From Rubripirellula obstinata (GTDB lineage Bacteria; Planctomycetota; Planctomycetia; Pirellulales; Pirellulaceae), in NCBI RefSeq assembly GCF_001642955.1, contig NZ_LWSK01000007.1:1-64000 (forward strand): DNA of 64,000 bases, written 5' to 3'. Under the pieces are notes generated by a model. It worked only from the letters and a program-made list of their open reading frames with translations. It was not told the DNA's origin and ran no database searches. How positions within the stretch are numbered: the first letter of the stretch is position 1; each line of letters begins with the position of its first letter. The position numbers and the translations under genes were made by a program. Positions 49,001 through 57,253 of this stretch are shown here, piece by piece.

Positions 49001-51444
49001 CACTTGATCTTGTGATCCAGAAAGGTGAACGGCAAACGGCGGTCGAGCGTTTCGATCCAAAGGCTCAATCGACAAAGCTCGACGGCCAGCGGGTCGAGAT
49101 CGACGCCGTAGATGCAGCGTTCGACGATGTAACGTCGCAGTACGGCTTTGGTACGCGGCTCGAACTCGGCGTCGTCGGGACGACACGGCAAAGACTCGGT
49201 GGCTAGTGGCTGGTGATTGGTGGCTTGTGATTGGGAGTCGATTGGTGGGTGGATGAGTTCGATTACTGTGTGATCGGCATAGTCTTTGAAACGTTTGTGA
49301 TAGACAAGAGAATGGTAGAGGGCATCGGTAAGAAAACGCAGCGCCGCAAGCGGGAACGAACCACTGCCGCAGGCGGGGTCGCACACCTTCAGCGAAAGAA
49401 TCTCTTCCGGTAGCCGGGGGATGGTGGTTGGTGATTGGGGGATGGTGGTTAGTGATTGATTTTCTCCAGCCACTAAACACAAATCACCAACCACCACTAA
49501 AGGACGCAACGTTCGGTGGACGGTGGGGATGGCCAGTTGCGGACGGGTGTAGAACGTGCCGCTGCCTTTTCGTGTGCCGCCCCAACGGACGAGGTAGCGT
49601 TCGCCGGGCAACACGACTTTGGTAATGATCTGCTTGGCTTTGCGGTCGATCGCGGCCTGATGACCGAGTTGCTTTTCGGGCGTCATCGCGCCGCGTGGTT
49701 TGCGGACCAGCTTGCCGACTTCGATCGCTCGCTTGGCCCAGGCTTCTGCGGCGGTGCGGGCGGTGTGGCGGATGTCGTCGGCGGATTCCTCTTCGGTGTC
49801 GTCGCTGGTTTCGTCGTCCTCGTCGTCTTCAGGCTCGCCCTCCCCCTCGCTGTCGCTCGACCCCTCCCGCTGCGCGGGAGGGGTGTCATCCTCATCTTCG
49901 TCGCTCGCTTCCTCTTCGTCGTCACCGGATGAAGTGTCCTTCATTTTCTCCAGCAGGTTCTTGAGCGACTTGTCATCCATCGCTTCGAGGGTCGATAGCG
50001 GCAAGGCGGGTTGGTTGCCAACGGCCAAGAAGATGACGGGGCCATCATCACCAGCGACTCGTAGTTCAAAGTCCAACAGGCCTTCGTACAGGATGCCGAT
50101 GTATTCGCTGTCGAGTGATGAGAAATCGACGGGCGAGGGAACCCAGGTGCCACCGCGGCCTTGGCGAATTTTGACCTTGGTCCGCGAGAGCAGATCAAGA
50201 ATGGAGTAGACCTTGGCGTCGCTGATGACTTCGTGTTCGTAACAACCTTGTTCGAGCACGTGCAGGGCACGGCTGACGCCGTCGCTGCTGTCGGCTTGGC
50301 CAGGCGCGAACAGACTGCCGCCATAGCTGGGTACGGCGAGGGCTTCGTGGGAACTGCCGTCGTGGATCAGCCGAAACAGGGACACGACGCGTGGGTAGGC
50401 GGAATAGCTGCCCGCACGACGACTTGGCGAAACGCGTTCGAGTTGGTCTCGCAGGCCGGACAGAGAATAACACTCGTGAAAGATCGGGTTGTCTTTGGGC
50501 AGCAAGCCTTCCCGCGATTCGGCGAACAGGCCGACAACCAAACGCATGACCAACCGCACGCCGGCTCGGTAGATTTCCTGGTTGCTGGGGGCTGGTGGTT
50601 GGTGGCTAGTGGTTGATGAATGGGGTTTTCCATTCACCAACCCCAAACCACTAGCCCCTTCCTCCCTAGCCACCAACCCCCAGTCACCAAGCACTGGCCC
50701 ATGAGCTTGGATCAGGATTTCGACGGCTTGCCGCACGCGTTCGCCCAGAACGGCCGACAAGTCGGCTTGCCCCTTGCGGCTGTCGGCGATGGCTTCGACC
50801 AGCGGACTGCTTTCGTCGCTCGATGACGGTGTCCAGATTGGTGGATTCAACAGCGCCCGCAGCCCAAACAGCTCGGCGGATGTCTGTCCGCTCTCGAGCC
50901 AGCGGTCGATGTCCCATTCACAGAACGCTTCGTAGTCGAGACCCGCCATGACGAGACGCCACTGGCGACCGTTGGTAACGACGGCCAGTTTTTCGTCGCC
51001 GCCACGTAGCCACTGGATCGCCGCGGTGACGGCGCGTTTGCCGCGACCGACGCCAACACGTTTTTCGGCGTCGATGAACACGGGCAGGATGGCTTCGGAT
51101 GGACCACGCCACAGATGGTTGGGTTTGACGTCGTCGCCGGCGATGGTGCGGCGGGTCCAACGGGCGGGATCGACGGAGGTGCCGCGATCCCAAGTTCCGG
51201 CGCGGGCGAATCCGCAAATGGAATCGAGCACGTAACTGACGAACTTGCCTCGCCCGGCGTTTTCATCTTGCTCGAACGAAACGATGCGGCGACGGAGTCG
51301 ATCGGTTTCAAACGAGCTGAGCGGGGGCGGCGGATCGGAGATCAGCTTGGTGAGCCGAGTCGGATCGACGAGCATGCCGCCGTGACGAAGTGCGTTCCAC
51401 CAGTCGATGGTGGTGGTTGGGGGCTGGTGATTGGTGGTTGGCAT
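46060..51444 (-). CDS. Giant Eco57I-type DNA methyltransferase (DrmMI-like candidate)
   Basis: About 1,794 aa from the ATG at 51444. The start is unsure because the upstream frame runs into CCA-rich repeats; ATG 51375 and GTG 51576 are alternatives. The N-terminus (WWNALRHGGMLVDPTRLTKL and AVVTNGRQWRLVMAGLDYEAF) fits large type IIG/DISARM-like methyltransferases. Motif I KVCDPACGSGSFPLAALRFL and motif IV GNPPWD are intact, and a long target-recognition part follows. Acidic and repeat-derived inserts (TNHQPP-like peptides, one 38-bp repeat) interrupt non-catalytic linkers. Gene order with the SNF2 helicase upstream fits DISARM class 1 (drmD then drmMI). The assignment is tentative. Confidence 0.8.
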   Translation of the reverse strand: MPTTNHQPPTTTIDWWNALRHGGMLVDPTRLTKLISDPPPPLSSFETDRLRRRIVSFEQDENAGRGKFVSYVLDSICGFARAGTWDRGTSVDPARWTRRTIAGDDVKPNHLWRGPSEAILPVFIDAEKRVGVGRGKRAVTAAIQWLRGGDEKLAVVTNGRQWRLVMAGLDYEAFCEWDIDRWLESGQTSAELFGLRALLNPPIWTPSSSDESSPLVEAIADSRKGQADLSAVLGERVRQAVEILIQAHGPVLGDWGLVAREEGASGLGLVNGKPHSSTTSHQPPAPSNQEIYRAGVRLVMRLVVGLFAESREGLLPKDNPIFHECYSLSGLRDQLERVSPSRRAGSYSAYPRVVSLFRLIHDGSSHEALAVPSYGGSLFAPGQADSSDGVSRALHVLEQGCYEHEVISDAKVYSILDLLSRTKVKIRQGRGGTWVPSPVDFSSLDSEYIGILYEGLLDFELRVAGDDGPVIFLAVGNQPALPLSTLEAMDDKSLKNLLEKMKDTSSGDDEEEASDEDEDDTPPAQREGSSDSEGEGEPEDDEDDETSDDTEEESADDIRHTARTAAEAWAKRAIEVGKLVRKPRGAMTPEKQLGHQAAIDRKAKQIITKVVLPGERYLVRWGGTRKGSGTFYTRPQLAIPTVHRTLRPLVVVGDLCLVAGENQSLTTIPQSPTTIPRLPEEILSLKVCDPACGSGSFPLAALRFLTDALYHSLVYHKRFKDYADHTVIELIHPPIDSQSQATNHQPLATESLPCRPDDAEFEPRTKAVLRRYIVERCIYGVDLDPLAVELCRLSLWIETLDRRLPFTFLDHKIKCGNSLVGTWFDQFMHYPAMAWMREGGDKNHSNGVHFEKDGWGKAIKAGVGDVKNELKDYIDGAQELYTGVDLVDVQTVHDDAERALQEIHALGIHQVEARAQQYRELLESDAYRAAKFSLDQWCATWFWPPEQIDQCPGVLNFYDGKMSEPARQIVIETADRLRFFHWQLEFPDVFASDGGFDCVIGNPPWDIAKPNSKEFFSALDPLYRSYGKQAANKVQENLFEADADVERNWLLYNADFRALSNWLKGSGYAFGNRVNTANDGKQTHDINLGDRGRDSFASSQRRHDKWKENREALSGYSMQLEDDRGYRHQGGGDINLYKMFLEQSHALLHSGGRLGMIVPSGIYSDHGTRNLRELFLDRCQWEWLFGFENREGIFDIHRSFKFNPLIITKGGRTESIKTAFMRRDIEDWESGERYATKYPRERVIQFSPRSKAILEIQSRRDLEVLEKIYSGSVLLGDDGPDGWGITYSREFDMTNDSKLFPPRTWWEERGYIPDEYSRWIKGKWQSRTSTSPAPPNCPRTQIPAGIFLSRDGEQFIHEEDIDVEEFTQANGKPIIFKIENEDGETEEVQPVGPAIAMPLYEGRMIGIADFSEKGWISGKGRTAVWEPTSPADKTISPQYLMGKTVQSLSGKAPDGPKISYMRISSTTNSRTMIATYLRDTPACDSVFFYVPKKMSSETALCVSSIIGTFAYDFIVRKKVGGLNLSDFVISETPLPKPSKNEKLRLCLLSVAAQLLIPNRVFASDLVRIVPKLETPRLAATPHERMRLRCILEAIAGAAFQLTSDDFRWIFKDCDFAVGQMPSNRDPKGFWRIAKDNRPEIRSTVLSQIAFNDLKNLIETSGSESAGVADFLTQNDGEGWQLPETLRLSDYGLGHDQRAKQAQPVRECFGPRFYDWQLAQTPEESWAECHLHARNLLGEPAYRRLVDGDSGSMVGEESADYQTHTTSNQPPATNNQPPEEPFRLTGEPKPSKRRR
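46109..46206. repeat. Degenerate CCA-rich repeat within the methyltransferase C-terminus
   Basis: Stretches such as TGGTTGGTTGTTGGTGGCCG and ATTCTTCACCAACCATCG encode TTSNQPPATNNQPPEE-like peptides. The block is part of a family seen six more times between here and 52 kb. Confidence 0.6.
49198..49252. repeat. Degenerate CCA-rich repeat inside the methyltransferase gene
   Basis: The plus strand reads GGTGGCTAGTGGCTGGTGAT and similar; the minus strand encodes an inserted TNHQPLATE-like peptide between catalytic regions. Confidence 0.55.
49427..49503. repeat. Degenerate CCA-rich repeat, two opposed halves, inside the methyltransferase gene
   Basis: GGTGGTTGGTGATTGGGGGA-like sequence is followed after a TTTTCTCCAG spacer by ACAAATCACCAACCACCACT, so the two halves run in opposite senses. 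It encodes ENQSLTTIPQSPTTIPRLPEE-like residues. Confidence 0.55.
49841..49878. repeat. 38-bp repeat, copy inside the methyltransferase coding region (inverted)
   Basis: All 38 bases are the reverse complement of the intergenic element at 39667-39704, 10 kb away. On the coding strand they give a PAQREGSSDSEGE-type acidic insert, in an already acidic linker. The reading frame is kept. Confidence 0.8.
50583..50691. repeat. Degenerate CCA-rich repeat, opposed halves, inside the methyltransferase gene
   Basis: A GGTTGGTGGCTAGTGG-like half (50594 onward) is followed by CATTCACCAACCCCAAACCA and CAGTCACCAAGC. It encodes HSSTTSHQPPAPSNQE-like residues, and the frame is preserved through the block. 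Confidence 0.55.
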
Positions 51445-51627
51445 ACGGGTAGTTGGTGGTTTGTAGTTGGTGATTGGCACACGGGTAGTTGGTGGTTTGT
51501 GGTTGGTCAGTGGGCTAAGGGTTGACTGGCGATTGGGGAACGGCCAAGGCAATTTCTCCAACCACCCACCAACCACCAGTCACTAACCACCAGCCACTAT
51601 TCACCATCCACTACCCACCAGCCTCCA
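51410..51627. repeat. CCA-rich repeat block with a 36-bp tandem duplication, between the methyltransferase and the four-helix-bundle gene
   Basis: Two 36-bp copies (51440-51475, 51476-51511), each containing CACGGGTAGTTGGTGGTTTG or its ATACGGG variant, lie at the start region of the methyltransferase. Further CCACCAGTCACTAACCACCA-like sequence runs to 51627 at the end of the four-helix-bundle gene. Confidence 0.65.
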
Positions 51628-51985
51628 ATTTGCGTCGAAGTGAACGAATCAGTCCCGAGAGCATTCGGCCAACGGTCGCAGCTTCAGCGGCCAACTGTTC
51701 GTCGTCAGGATTGGGGATGTATCCAAGTCGTACTGCAATTTCAATTTGAGTCTCAATTTCGGCTAGTGAACCGCGTGCAATTGACAGATGGTGCACAAAC
51801 TCTTTTGTCGAAGTTCTGGACTGACCTTCGGCAATATTCGAGGGGACCGATACAGCGGCACGCTGCAACTGGGAACAAAGTCCAAAGCGTTCATCTGCCG
51901 GAAACTTCTTCGTCGCGGCGTAGATCGCTACAACCAAATCCATTCCCTTCTGCCAAACTTCTAATTCTCGATAACTACGAACCAT
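51611..51985 (-). CDS. Four-helix-bundle (S23/Avd-like) protein
   Basis: A 124-aa protein with the family pattern MVRSYRELEVWQKGMDLVV, then FPADERFGLCSQLQRAAVSVPSNIAEGQSR, STKEFVHHLSIARGSLAEIETQ and a final helix. These small proteins are best known from 23S rRNA intervening sequences and from retroelement accessory (Avd) proteins, but stand-alone copies of unknown role are frequent. It is flanked on both sides by CCA-rich repeats, and its last residues (EAGG) arise from that repeat. It separates the SNF2 and methyltransferase genes, so it may be a later insertion. Confidence 0.9.
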   Translation of the reverse strand: MVRSYRELEVWQKGMDLVVAIYAATKKFPADERFGLCSQLQRAAVSVPSNIAEGQSRTSTKEFVHHLSIARGSLAEIETQIEIAVRLGYIPNPDDEQLAAEAATVGRMLSGLIRSLRRKLEAGG

Positions 51986-52004
51986 TCGTCTTTCTCCAAA
52001 ACAA

Positions 52005-52040
52005 GACACCAACCACCAACCCCTAACCACCAGCCACCAA
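52005..52040. repeat. Degenerate CCA-rich repeat at the end of the DrmD-like gene
   Basis: ACACCAACCACCAACCCCTA and CCAGCCACCA lie on the plus strand. The final codons of the upstream helicase (VAGG and stop) come from this repeat. Confidence 0.55.
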
Positions 52041-55000
52041 ACGAATCTCGACGGCCAACGGGAACACCGATGCATCGCCGTCGATGCTGAATCGCCGGGG
52101 CAGCAACCGATTGATGACTCGTTCGCGCTCGCGGGTCAGTTGGCTGCGGACTTCTTCATAGTGCCGCGTGCGTCGCTCAATCTCCTCTTTCTTCTTGGAG
52201 ATGTTGCGGTCGATCTCGTCCAGGGTGTCTTCGCTGTCGAATAGCCGACCTTCCTGCCGCTGGCGTTTGAGCGTCTTGATCTCTTTCTCAATCTTCTCAA
52301 GCGTGTTGTCGGCGATCAGCGTCGATACTTCGCCCTGTCGACTTGCAAAGTTTTTGTTCTCTTGTTCAATCGCTTGCTTGCTGTCGATGGCAAGCTGTCC
52401 GACAAGATCGTCGGTCAGCTTGGTTTTCAAACCGGCGATGGCGTCGAGCAGATCGAGTTCGATGTCGGCGAAGATTTCGGCCGCGCGGTCTTTCAGCGTC
52501 TCGTCGGTGGTTGGCGAAGCACCACGGAGTTGTCGTGCAGGGACATGCGGCAAGGCGGACGACAGTTCACCGCCTGCGACGGTAAACGTCACCGTGCGAA
52601 TCCAGTGGTGGAACGTCTCACGGAGTCCGTTGACGGCAAGTTCTTCCAGGTGAAGCAAGACGAATGCGTCAGCCCCGGTGGGAACTTCGCCGGTGCGAAC
52701 GGTCCAGCGGCTGACGGCGGACGGGCCGGGATAACGACGTCGACTAAGCGAACCGATCGCCTTGGCGACCAGTGGATGGCCGAGGTGCATCATTTGCAGA
52801 TTGCCGGGAGGCCGAAAGACGAGCCGGTTGCCGATCTGTTGCAGGCAGGGATCGGCGGTGAATGCGAGATACGGCAGTGCCCCGACAACGCCGCCGGTAC
52901 TGCCGCGGCGAATCGTCTGGTCGATCGTGTCGCTCCACATCGGTAGCCCAGGGTTCAAGATGCGGCAGCGTCCCTTGGCGTCGGGCTGGCCAAGTTGCGG
53001 TCGCGATGCGCCCAAGCCCATCGCGACGTCCAATAGTTCGTACTCGGCGTCACCATCAAAATCGAGTTCCGCGGCGAGGGCTTCCAGACGATCAATGCTC
53101 GCATCGTCATCGTCCATCTCGGCGGTCGATGCACTGTCGTCACCTTCAAATTCGGCTTGCCCCTTGGCCGATTCCAACCGCAGTTCGAGTTGTTGCTGAT
53201 CGACGGTCTCGCCCTTGATCATTTGGCGGTGCATCGCTTCGTCGAGAATTTCACCGACGGCACCAAGGTCTTCTCGCATCTGATCGACTTTATGGATCAG
53301 TTTGGACATGAACCGCAGGTCGGCGTTCTCTTGAGAGATGAAGTGATAGGTGAACACGTCTCGGGCTTGGCCGTGACGATCAAGCCGGCCATTGCGTTGT
53401 TCGATGCGGGCGGGGTTCCAAGGACAATCGAAGTGCAACAGATGGCGAGCGGTCTCTTGCAGGTTCAATCCCTCGGATGCTGCGTCGGTGGCGATCAACA
53501 CGCGGACATGAGAGTCGGGATCGTTGAATTGTTCCTTGATTTGTTCGCGTTGCTGGTCGTCCATGCCTCCGTATAAAGAGAGGAAGTTGTCTTGCTGGTC
53601 CGGGAACTTTTCGCGAACGCGGCGAAGCAGATAGTCGAGCGTCGTTTTGTATTCGGTGAAAACAACCAAACGCTCCTCATCGTCCCAACCGTTGTCGTCT
53701 TGAAGTTGCGTCTCGATCAGCTCGATCAGCACATCGAAACGGGCGTCCGCTTTGGGATTGATCGTGTGTCGTGATGAAGACAATTCCAGATCTTCGGCCG
53801 AGGCGGGCAGTGGAAAGCCAAGAGCCTGGACCGCTTCGTCGATGGCGGCGATTTCGGCCGCGAGATCGTCGGCGAAATGATTCAACCAAGCACCGATGAC
53901 GGTCGTGGCGGATGCTTCGCGTTGCTGCGATTCGTTGTCGTCGGCGGTGTCCTCGGCAACGCTGCGGCTGGCCGCTGCCATCTCGCCATCATCCGCCTCG
54001 TCTTGTTCCAGCAGGCCGAGTTTGCACCGGTACCAGCTTTCGGCGAATGTTGCTGGTCCGCTGAGCAATCGCTTGCCCAAGATTTCGATGGCGAATGTGC
54101 CCGACATCCGACGCCGACCGCGAGACTGGGCAACGATCTTGCGAACTTCATCGCGAAACTCGTCAACCGCGGTGATCAGTTGGCTCTCTTTCTTCGAGAA
54201 CGACAACGGAATTGCTTGTGGCTCTTTCCGTTCGGAAAACTTTGGCGGATCGGTGCGAGCGTTGATGTCGCGTTTCAATCGCCGGACGACGACTTGTTCG
54301 ATTCGTTTGCGTTCGGCGGGTTTCAGTTCATCGGTTTGGCTGAAGCGAACAGGATCCAACATCTCCAGTAGGCCGGAGAACGAACGCGTGCGACCGTTGT
54401 GCGGTGTGGCTGTCAAAAACAGACGATGCTCGAAATACGGCGCGACCAACCGCAGCATCTTGCACAAATCACTGTCCTCGCCCATCGCCGACGGCATCAG
54501 GTTGTGGACTTCGTCAACGATCAGCAAGTCCCAAGGAAGATGAGGAGAGTCTTCGCTGACCTGGCATGCACTGTGGAACTGTTCCAGGACATCGGGTTGT
54601 TTCAGGTAGTGATACGAGGTGATTGCGCGGGCGCTCGATCGCCACGGGTTGGCGTCGATGCCAATCGTTCGCTTCAACTTCTGGGTCGCGTCGCGGTCGA
54701 TAACATCCATGGGCAACGAGAACTTGTCCCACATTTCATCTCGCCACTGAACGCGTAGCGACGCCGGCGTCAACACCAACACGCGGCGGATTCGTCGACG
54801 GATCAACAATTCGCGAAGGACCAAGCCGGCTTCGATCGTTTTCCCCAAACCGACGTCGTCCGCGATCATCATGTTGATGCGTGGCATCCGCAGCGCTTTG
54901 AGCAGAGGCACCATCTGGTAATCCTCGACCTGCACCGCTCCATGAAACGGCGAGCACACCGGCATCCGGTCCAGCGGACCATCGCCGTCGGGATCCAGAT

Positions 55001-55307
55001 AGGGCGACAATGCGGACCAACGACTCGCGCGGACAACGGCATCGAATTCGTCCGGTGGCATTGGCCGGTCGGACGGCAATGGAACGGCGGCCGGACTAAG
55101 GAGCTCTCGATGCGGTTCACATTCCCAAAGCAATTGCTCTGTTTCAGGCGACTCGCTGTCTTTGTATTCCAGCCTCACCAAGTGGACGACGCCATCGTCA
55201 CCATCAAACGGACGCACTTCACTGATGACGGCCCGACGTTTCCGCACGATCGCCATCATGCCGACGCGAGGATTCTCAGCGGAGGTTTCAACAAGAGATG
55301 CCATCAT
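52023..55307 (-). CDS. SNF2-like helicase (DISARM DrmD-like candidate)
   Basis: The 1,094-aa protein has Walker A DVGLGKT (151-157), motif II LLIVDEVHNL (DEVH, 265-268), and a complete C-terminal lobe with ATDAASEGLNLQ and IEQRNGRLDRHGQA. An N-terminal small beta domain and a C-terminal coiled-coil-rich region (KEIKTLKRQRQEG, KKKEEIERRTRHYEEVRSQLTRERERV) before RRFSIDGDASVFPL fit RapA-like SNF2 helicases such as DrmD. It is the first gene of the second defence-like block, with the giant methyltransferase downstream. DISARM assignment rests on the pair and order only: drmA, drmB and drmC are not in this operon. Confidence 0.85.
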   Translation of the reverse strand: MMASLVETSAENPRVGMMAIVRKRRAVISEVRPFDGDDGVVHLVRLEYKDSESPETEQLLWECEPHRELLSPAAVPLPSDRPMPPDEFDAVVRASRWSALSPYLDPDGDGPLDRMPVCSPFHGAVQVEDYQMVPLLKALRMPRINMMIADDVGLGKTIEAGLVLRELLIRRRIRRVLVLTPASLRVQWRDEMWDKFSLPMDVIDRDATQKLKRTIGIDANPWRSSARAITSYHYLKQPDVLEQFHSACQVSEDSPHLPWDLLIVDEVHNLMPSAMGEDSDLCKMLRLVAPYFEHRLFLTATPHNGRTRSFSGLLEMLDPVRFSQTDELKPAERKRIEQVVVRRLKRDINARTDPPKFSERKEPQAIPLSFSKKESQLITAVDEFRDEVRKIVAQSRGRRRMSGTFAIEILGKRLLSGPATFAESWYRCKLGLLEQDEADDGEMAAASRSVAEDTADDNESQQREASATTVIGAWLNHFADDLAAEIAAIDEAVQALGFPLPASAEDLELSSSRHTINPKADARFDVLIELIETQLQDDNGWDDEERLVVFTEYKTTLDYLLRRVREKFPDQQDNFLSLYGGMDDQQREQIKEQFNDPDSHVRVLIATDAASEGLNLQETARHLLHFDCPWNPARIEQRNGRLDRHGQARDVFTYHFISQENADLRFMSKLIHKVDQMREDLGAVGEILDEAMHRQMIKGETVDQQQLELRLESAKGQAEFEGDDSASTAEMDDDDASIDRLEALAAELDFDGDAEYELLDVAMGLGASRPQLGQPDAKGRCRILNPGLPMWSDTIDQTIRRGSTGGVVGALPYLAFTADPCLQQIGNRLVFRPPGNLQMMHLGHPLVAKAIGSLSRRRYPGPSAVSRWTVRTGEVPTGADAFVLLHLEELAVNGLRETFHHWIRTVTFTVAGGELSSALPHVPARQLRGASPTTDETLKDRAAEIFADIELDLLDAIAGLKTKLTDDLVGQLAIDSKQAIEQENKNFASRQGEVSTLIADNTLEKIEKEIKTLKRQRQEGRLFDSEDTLDEIDRNISKKKEEIERRTRHYEEVRSQLTRERERVINRLLPRRFSIDGDASVFPLAVEIRLVAGG

Positions 55308-55417
55308 GGCCCCATTTGCAACGAATTTACTAACGAATGAGGCAAGTCAACTCGAATGCACACCTCAAAGCGACGCAGTTTATCGTTTCCAAAGTGGCCT
55401 AACGAGATGGCTAGCTT

Positions 55418-56002
55418 TCATAGAAGTGTCCCAATATTGCATTCGGCTCCTGACATTGGAAAGGTCAAGAACTCCACAGGGACCGCATCGACCAGCCAAA
55501 CTCCGTTAGCCGACAAAAAGAAGCGGTGTCCGTCTTGGTGCATCGCTGCTGCGTCGACTTGAAGAATGATCGGCTTGCCGCGCCGCGAGCCGACTTTGAT
55601 GGCTGTCGCTTCATCGGTTGAAAGATGCACGTGATTGCGAGATCGTTTCTCGAGGCCAGTGGACCGGATGCTTTCGATGAACGCGGCGACGGTTCCGTGA
55701 TACAGCGTTGCCGGTGGCGTCGTTTCGGCGAGTTTCAAGTCGACGCTGGCGACCGAGTGCCCTTGGCTGGCGCGAATGCGAAGTCCATCGTCACTTAACG
55801 CGAACCGCTTCTTGTCATTGGTCGCGACGACTTCGTGAAGGAGTTCGAGTGACAACTGCTTGCCATGCTGATTCGCCGCGTCGATCAACGCGTTGATCTC
55901 AAGCCAGCCTTCCTCGTCGAGCTGCATGCCGACAACTTCGGGTTGATGACGCAGGACCAAGCTGAGGAACTTGCTGGTTGAAACGAGTGATTTATCTTTC
56001 AT
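55418..56002 (-). CDS. kptA: RNA 2'-phosphotransferase, Tpt1/KptA family
   Basis: A 194-aa protein of normal KptA length. It starts STSKFLSLVLRHQPEVVGMQLDEEGW with the conserved Arg-His (R18, H19), then RFALSDDGLRIRASQGHS, YHGTVAAFIESI, RNHVHLSTD and a C-terminal NGVWLVDAVPVEFL. KptA transfers an RNA 2'-phosphate to NAD+, releasing ADP-ribose-1''-2''-cyclic phosphate and nicotinamide; in bacteria the cellular role is unclear and some members ADP-ribosylate nucleic acid ends. It lies 110 bp upstream of the DrmD-like gene on the same strand, so it could be either linked or ordinary. Confidence 0.93.
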   Translation of the reverse strand: MKDKSLVSTSKFLSLVLRHQPEVVGMQLDEEGWLEINALIDAANQHGKQLSLELLHEVVATNDKKRFALSDDGLRIRASQGHSVASVDLKLAETTPPATLYHGTVAAFIESIRSTGLEKRSRNHVHLSTDEATAIKVGSRRGKPIILQVDAAAMHQDGHRFFLSANGVWLVDAVPVEFLTFPMSGAECNIGTLL

Positions 56003-56021
56003 TGCAATGTCGATTGGTTTG

Positions 56022-57035
56022 TCATTTCTTCGCGACCAATGCCACGCCGATGATCGCGACGGACATGCCGATGAAATGATAAGGTGTGGACGGTTCTTTG
56101 AGCAATAAAATCGCCAACAGCATTGTTAACACCGGCCCGGCTGATCCGATCACTGATGTTCGAGTCGCTCCGATACGCACGATGGCTTCGTTGATCAAGT
56201 AACTTGGGATGACGGTGCAGCCGATTGCGAGTCCCGCTCCATACACAAACACCAATGGGTTGGACTGGAAGAACGAGGCGAGCGGTCGCGTTGCGGCAAA
56301 TTGAATCGCAACGAATACCGTCGATCCCATCATTGCCAGCGACGTGAACTCGCGGCTTCCGATCGCCTGCATCGTTGGTTTGGCAAACAGCACATAGATC
56401 GAATAGCTGAGTGCCGCTCCCATTACCAGGATGATGCCTTTCGTAGTATCCGCATCACCGGCGTAGTTGCGTTCTTGGCTGTACATCAGCCAAACGCCGA
56501 CATAGCAAAGTCCGATCGACAGAACGATCTTCCAGCTCAGCCGCTCGCCCAGGAACATCCAAGCAAGAACAGCAATGATGGCAGGGTAGCTGAACAGCGT
56601 CAGCCGCTCCATCTGCGCCGAGATGTACTCCAGCCCGAGCAAGTCCAGGTAAGCCGCGAGGTAATAGCCGAAGAACCCGAGCAACAACGCTCGAAAGATT
56701 AATCGTCGCGAGATCGGTTTGGCGGATTGTTTCGCGGCAGCACGGCGTTTCAATGCCAACCAGACGAACAAGTAGACCGGAAACGAAAACACCATTCGCA
56801 ACGTCAGCAGGCCGGTCGCATCCAAGCCGAGTCCGTAAACCAACTTCGCGACAATCGACTTCGACGCAAACAGAAACGTCCCGATGATCGCCATCGCAAC
56901 GCCGGAGACAAAACGATGGTCTTCAGCGGATGAGTTGTCGCCGGGCGTCCCGTCGTCATTGCTGGCTTGGGGAGCATGCGACAAAGATCTAAGTCCGAAA
57001 GGGCTGGTGAAGTCGTGATGGCACGACAGATTCAC
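56022..57035 (-). CDS. EamA/DMT-family transporter
   Basis: A 337-aa membrane protein with about ten hydrophobic helices in two five-helix halves (GVAMAIIGTFLFASKSIVAK and later ALLLGFFGYYLAAYLDLLGL; EYISAQMERLTLFSYPAIIAVLAWMFLGERLSWKIVLSIGL is the EamA core). The N-terminal 45 residues are hydrophilic and may be over-called. The substrate (small metabolite or drug) is unknown. It is 19 bp upstream of the kptA start on the same strand. Confidence 0.9.
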   Translation of the reverse strand: MNLSCHHDFTSPFGLRSLSHAPQASNDDGTPGDNSSAEDHRFVSGVAMAIIGTFLFASKSIVAKLVYGLGLDATGLLTLRMVFSFPVYLFVWLALKRRAAAKQSAKPISRRLIFRALLLGFFGYYLAAYLDLLGLEYISAQMERLTLFSYPAIIAVLAWMFLGERLSWKIVLSIGLCYVGVWLMYSQERNYAGDADTTKGIILVMGAALSYSIYVLFAKPTMQAIGSREFTSLAMMGSTVFVAIQFAATRPLASFFQSNPLVFVYGAGLAIGCTVIPSYLINEAIVRIGATRTSVIGSAGPVLTMLLAILLLKEPSTPYHFIGMSVAIIGVALVAKK

Positions 57036-57253
57036 AGAACGTTACCGAACCCCGCACATCCGCTGTAGACACCTGGGCGCGTTAAAAGTTCGCTGATTCG
57101 TAAATGCCTTGAAAAACTTCGCATCAGAGAGATCGCTGGATCAAAACGATAGGGGACGGCGTTACGAATTCCGAAACGCCTCCATCACACCAACCTCTGC
57201 CTCAACCGATAGATCACCCATTGAGCTGCCGCCCAAACTTGTCACCGCGCACG

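Noticed and set aside
51445-51576. GTG start of the giant methyltransferase at 51576
   Set aside because: It lies in the CCA-rich repeat, and the added N-terminal residues are repeat-derived; kept only as an alternative.
46060-55307. Calling the block BREX because of a giant methyltransferase and helicase
   Set aside because: No BrxA/B/C, PglZ or Lon-type protease gene is present.
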